Shown here one piece after another: positions 6,912-9,620 of a stretch of 9,620 nt of DNA. The notes beneath the pieces were generated by a model, which ran no database searches, was not told where the DNA came from, and worked only from the letters and a program-made list of their open reading frames with translations. This DNA comes from Acidobacteriaceae bacterium. GTDB lineage: Bacteria; Acidobacteriota; Terriglobia; Terriglobales; SbA1. The DNA lies in the NCBI GenBank assembly GCA_003156615.1, contig PMHI01000282.1, positions 12,218-21,837 of the forward strand, written 5' to 3'. The position numbers and the translations under genes were made by a program. How positions within the stretch are numbered: position 1 is the first letter of the stretch; every line of letters starts with the position of its first letter.

Positions 6912-9563
6912 TCATGGGGTCGTAATCGTTGAGGTCACGTTCAAAGTCCCATTGAAGTTTCCCTTGGTGATGTAAAGGAGCGTGGTTATAGGGTAGGCGG
7001 TCGAACCGACCTGCACTGTCCAGGTCATATTCAGCGCCTGGTTTTGGTTGTTGGTGAGGCACGTCGGGTAGGTAAATCCGTAGGCCTGGTTGTCTGTAAC
7101 TCCGTTGGTGGCCAGTGGAACAGAAACAGTGGAAGGGGTCGGGCCCGGCGGGTTCGTGATATTCGAGAACACCTCTGTGACTGTCACGGTCCCGTTCACA
7201 ATCTGGTTGCTTTGCTGGTCTGCAATGTCGAATAGAAAATTCTCGTAGACGCCACAATAGTGCGTCGCAAGGACGTTTCCAGACAGATCGACGACGTTGC
7301 CGTTGGTTACAGTCGTGACGGGACCTAGGCCTCCGGGTGCCTCGGGCGGCTGGTTGTAACGCTGGAAGTGTGTGGGAATCTGCACTAAGAAGTTCTGCTT
7401 ATTGCTTGGCTGCCCCGCCACACTCACCGTGACGGCCTGGCTCCCGCCAGCCGATGAGGAATTTGTCGAGGTGAAAGTGGCGGTTATCTTTGTGGACGAA
7501 CTGACGCTCACGCTCGACACCGAAATGTTTGACCCGGCGCTAACGCTGGCCCCGGAGGCGAATCCCGTTCCTGTAATCGTTACGCCTATTGGCGCGCCAA
7601 CCAGCCCCTGAGCCGGGCTAATGCTAGTGATCGTCGGCGCCACGTTGGTAGGGGCGGTGGGTTCCTGCTGAGATAGCGGGCAGCTTGGATAATACTCCTT
7701 GGGCCCAAAATACATCTCCGCGCTTTGCGCGTAATGAGGTGTTGTGCCAGCAGCAATTCCCTTGATCTGATGCCCGCTGGCAGTGGCGATGGCAGTGTTA
7801 CCCGTCCACCACGTAGGGAAGTCCCCCGTTATATTCTGCGTCCCTCCGCCACAGGAGTCGCCAGCCTCTACTTCCTGATCCCCATAGCCGCTGACGGGGA
7901 CCGACAGCGGGTCAAACTCCATAAACACATCCTCGAACCCACAGCAGATGGCGCAACCGTAGGCGGCGTGGCCGTAGGTTTTGTCCAGTATCACCTTGCC
8001 CTCATACAAACCGCCTGCGGCTCTATCGGAGAGATCGCGAATGCGATAGGTGCCCGAGGCCAGGTCGGGCGGCAAGGTGTGGCCATCCTTATCTGGAACT
8101 TGATCATGGATCAGCTTGCCAAAATCCAGCCACATCTGTTCATCGGGCGCCAGCATTTTCTCGATCTGGTATTGGCCGCTGCCCTGATTGTAGAGGATGG
8201 TCAATTGTGCCCGTGCCGGTTTGTTGCCCCCGTTGCCGACCGTGACCAGAGAATTATGTGTGCTGTCCACTTCCCATTTCCCCGCTTCCCAGTGTGAGGC
8301 TAGCTGGTCGCTGAAGGGGGTCTGTGTGCCATAGCGTCCGGTCTGGTCGTAGCTGGCGGCGACCGCCAGCAAGTCATCCGGTAGAACGGGTGCGTTAAGA
8401 ATCGCTGCGGCCCACTGGGCGTCGGCGGGCAACAGTTTTTGCGCCTGCAGGGCGGCCACATCGATCACCTGGGTTTCATCGGGTTTGAATGCCAGGTCGA
8501 GCGGCACGGTCTTTCCGCTGGCCGTCGCCGAGCGCCAATTGAAACGAATATGCGCGGTGAAGGCCTTGCCGGAGGCGTTGCGTATAAACACCTTGGGTTG
8601 CACCGTGGTTCCGGCGGGGAAGCCAAGGGCAGGGTCGGGATCACTCAAGGCCAGCATCGGAGCACGCGTGGTCCACTCTTTCACGCCGCCAAAGCTGCGC
8701 GAGGAAAGTGTGCTGGCCGGATCGTGCGTGAACATCTTCATGACAGCGGAAAAACCGACCGTTTCGTCGAAGAGCAAATGGGCGGTATCGACATAGCCTG
8801 CGCCCCTGGATATCTCTATCTTGATGCCGCCATAGGAGCCAGTCAAGCCCGCCTGCTGCAGCAAAGCGCGGATGGAAAGGCGTTTGGTTTCGCGGGGGCT
8901 CAGGCTTAGTGTTTGCTGCCAGCCTTTGCCGCTGGAATCGTCTAGCACCAAACTAGGGTCGACTCTCTGGTCGCCCGCGTTGGTCAAAATAAGGTAGCCG
9001 GTTACCGATTCCCGGGGCAGCCACCAGATGCCCTCCCGGCTGCCCGTCTGGTAAGCGGACCCTCGTCCGAACGGGTCCAAGTGGAAGGCGATCGGACGCC
9101 CAACGGCGCTCACCATCACCGCGGCGTACAAAGCACGATGCACGACCGCGTGATACCGAAGCACAAGCGAGCCCCAGGAACCAACGAGCCTGGGAGCGGC
9201 CCTCATCAGAGCGTGATAAAGATCCACAGAGACAACGTCGCCCGGCTTTATAGTCACGGCGGGCAGCGCGGTCTCCGTGCCGTCCGCCGTGCGCAGCGCC
9301 GGTGTAACGGTTAGCTCGCTCAACTCAAGATTGTTGCGGAGCTGCAATTCGGTGCGCCAGCCCGGCTCAGTTGTCCAATAGACGATATATTGCTCAAACG
9401 CCGTCACCTCCCGGAAACGAGCGAAGGGCTTATGAAGCGCAGTTTTATCGTTGTCCGATGGTGAGGCTGGTGGACCTTGCGCTGCCGCAGGCGCGGAGAA
9501 GACCGCGAATGCAACCGCGACAAGATAAGCTGGAACGAGAATCGTGCGGGAGCCCCAGAACAT
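6912..9563 (-). CDS. Large exported beta-sandwich protein with IPT/TIG domain
   Basis: The 883-residue product has a signal peptide (about residues 1-29, ending APAAAQ) and no further membrane segment, so it is exported, periplasmic or on the surface. Its N-terminal 490 residues seem to hold four beta-sandwich units, near residues 67-115, 179-233, 315-370 and 427-483, each ending in a turn such as IKPGDVVSVDL, LSPRETKRLSI, FKPDETQVIDV or LAPDEQMWLDF. A cysteine cluster, YGCAICCG (C537, C540, C541), comes next, then a stretch like a bacterial Ig-like domain (WWTGNTAIATASG, GIAAGTT), then an IPT/TIG domain at about 642-728 (ITSISPAQGLVGAPIGVTIT), rich in Ser and Thr. The last 150 residues are Asn/Thr-rich beta. 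No catalytic motif is seen, so adhesion or scaffolding is the best guess. GGAGG at 9576-9572 is eight bases from the ATG at 9563; an in-frame GTG at 9572 overlaps that site and is rejected. Confidence 0.85.
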   Translation of the reverse strand: MFWGSRTILVPAYLVAVAFAVFSAPAAAQGPPASPSDNDKTALHKPFARFREVTAFEQYIVYWTTEPGWRTELQLRNNLELSELTVTPALRTADGTETALPAVTIKPGDVVSVDLYHALMRAAPRLVGSWGSLVLRYHAVVHRALYAAVMVSAVGRPIAFHLDPFGRGSAYQTGSREGIWWLPRESVTGYLILTNAGDQRVDPSLVLDDSSGKGWQQTLSLSPRETKRLSIRALLQQAGLTGSYGGIKIEISRGAGYVDTAHLLFDETVGFSAVMKMFTHDPASTLSSRSFGGVKEWTTRAPMLALSDPDPALGFPAGTTVQPKVFIRNASGKAFTAHIRFNWRSATASGKTVPLDLAFKPDETQVIDVAALQAQKLLPADAQWAAAILNAPVLPDDLLAVAASYDQTGRYGTQTPFSDQLASHWEAGKWEVDSTHNSLVTVGNGGNKPARAQLTILYNQGSGQYQIEKMLAPDEQMWLDFGKLIHDQVPDKDGHTLPPDLASGTYRIRDLSDRAAGGLYEGKVILDKTYGHAAYGCAICCGFEDVFMEFDPLSVPVSGYGDQEVEAGDSCGGGTQNITGDFPTWWTGNTAIATASGHQIKGIAAGTTPHYAQSAEMYFGPKEYYPSCPLSQQEPTAPTNVAPTITSISPAQGLVGAPIGVTITGTGFASGASVSAGSNISVSSVSVSSSTKITATFTSTNSSSAGGSQAVTVSVAGQPSNKQNFLVQIPTHFQRYNQPPEAPGGLGPVTTVTNGNVVDLSGNVLATHYCGVYENFLFDIADQQSNQIVNGTVTVTEVFSNITNPPGPTPSTVSVPLATNGVTDNQAYGFTYPTCLTNNQNQALNMTWTVQVGSTAYPITTLLYITKGNFNGTLNVTSTITTP

Positions 9564-9570
9564 GAGTGCC

Positions 9571-9576
9571 ACCTCC
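9571..9576 (-). promoter_or_regulatory. Ribosome binding site that decides the start of the large exported gene
   Basis: GGAGGT on the minus strand overlaps the in-frame GTG at 9572-9570, which therefore cannot use it, and is well placed for the ATG at 9563-9561. The start is moved accordingly. No promoter was recognised in the 44 bp left before the window edge. Confidence 0.7.
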
Positions 9577-9620
9577 GACGCCGTGAATTTCCCGAACCCA
9601 GGGAGAGACGAACTTACTAG

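Noticed and set aside
1..9620. CRISPR array, rRNA, complete insertion sequence or replication origin
   Set aside because: No regularly spaced repeats, rRNA signatures, transposase motifs or iteron arrays were seen.

Overview
This window looks like chromosomal DNA from an Acidobacteriota-type soil bacterium (Terriglobia-like). That is an inference from the style of the genes: a secreted M1 aminopeptidase, an exported STN-like small protein, a large exported protein of beta-sandwich modules with an IPT/TIG domain, and a tyrosine integrase with a small excisionase-like partner. No taxonomic marker beyond a tRNA is present, so the assignment is moderate at best.

Layout, left to right. (1) Positions 1-2598 (+) hold most of a zinc-dependent M1 aminopeptidase; the true start lies left of the window. 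(2) A 270-bp spacer holds a weak terminator-like hairpin and a strong sigma70-type promoter (TTGAGG, 17 bp, TATAAT). (3) A complete tRNA-Phe(GAA) gene with encoded CCA occupies 2868-2943. (4) Directly after it, and convergent with it, lie a tyrosine recombinase (4228-3008, -) and, overlapping its start by one base, a small winged-HTH excisionase-like gene. This is the classic layout of an element integrated at the 3' end of a tRNA gene; three copies of a GCCCAAG heptamer sit between the tRNA and the integrase stop. (5) About 1.6 kb (4557-6183) holds no gene I can support; it contains hairpins upstream of the excisionase gene and a GTTTAC/GTAAAC inverted repeat. (6) On the minus strand, 9563-6184, a two-gene unit encodes an 883-residue exported multidomain protein followed after 23 bp by a 234-residue exported STN-like protein.

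How they work together. The aminopeptidase and tRNA are probably backbone genes. Integrase and excisionase-like protein form the mobility module. The exported pair is probably co-expressed and acts outside the cytoplasm, perhaps at the outer membrane or cell surface. Whether it is cargo of the element or host backbone cannot be decided, because no second attachment site was found in the window. The most novel-looking content is this exported pair and the structured, gene-poor stretch behind the mobility module.
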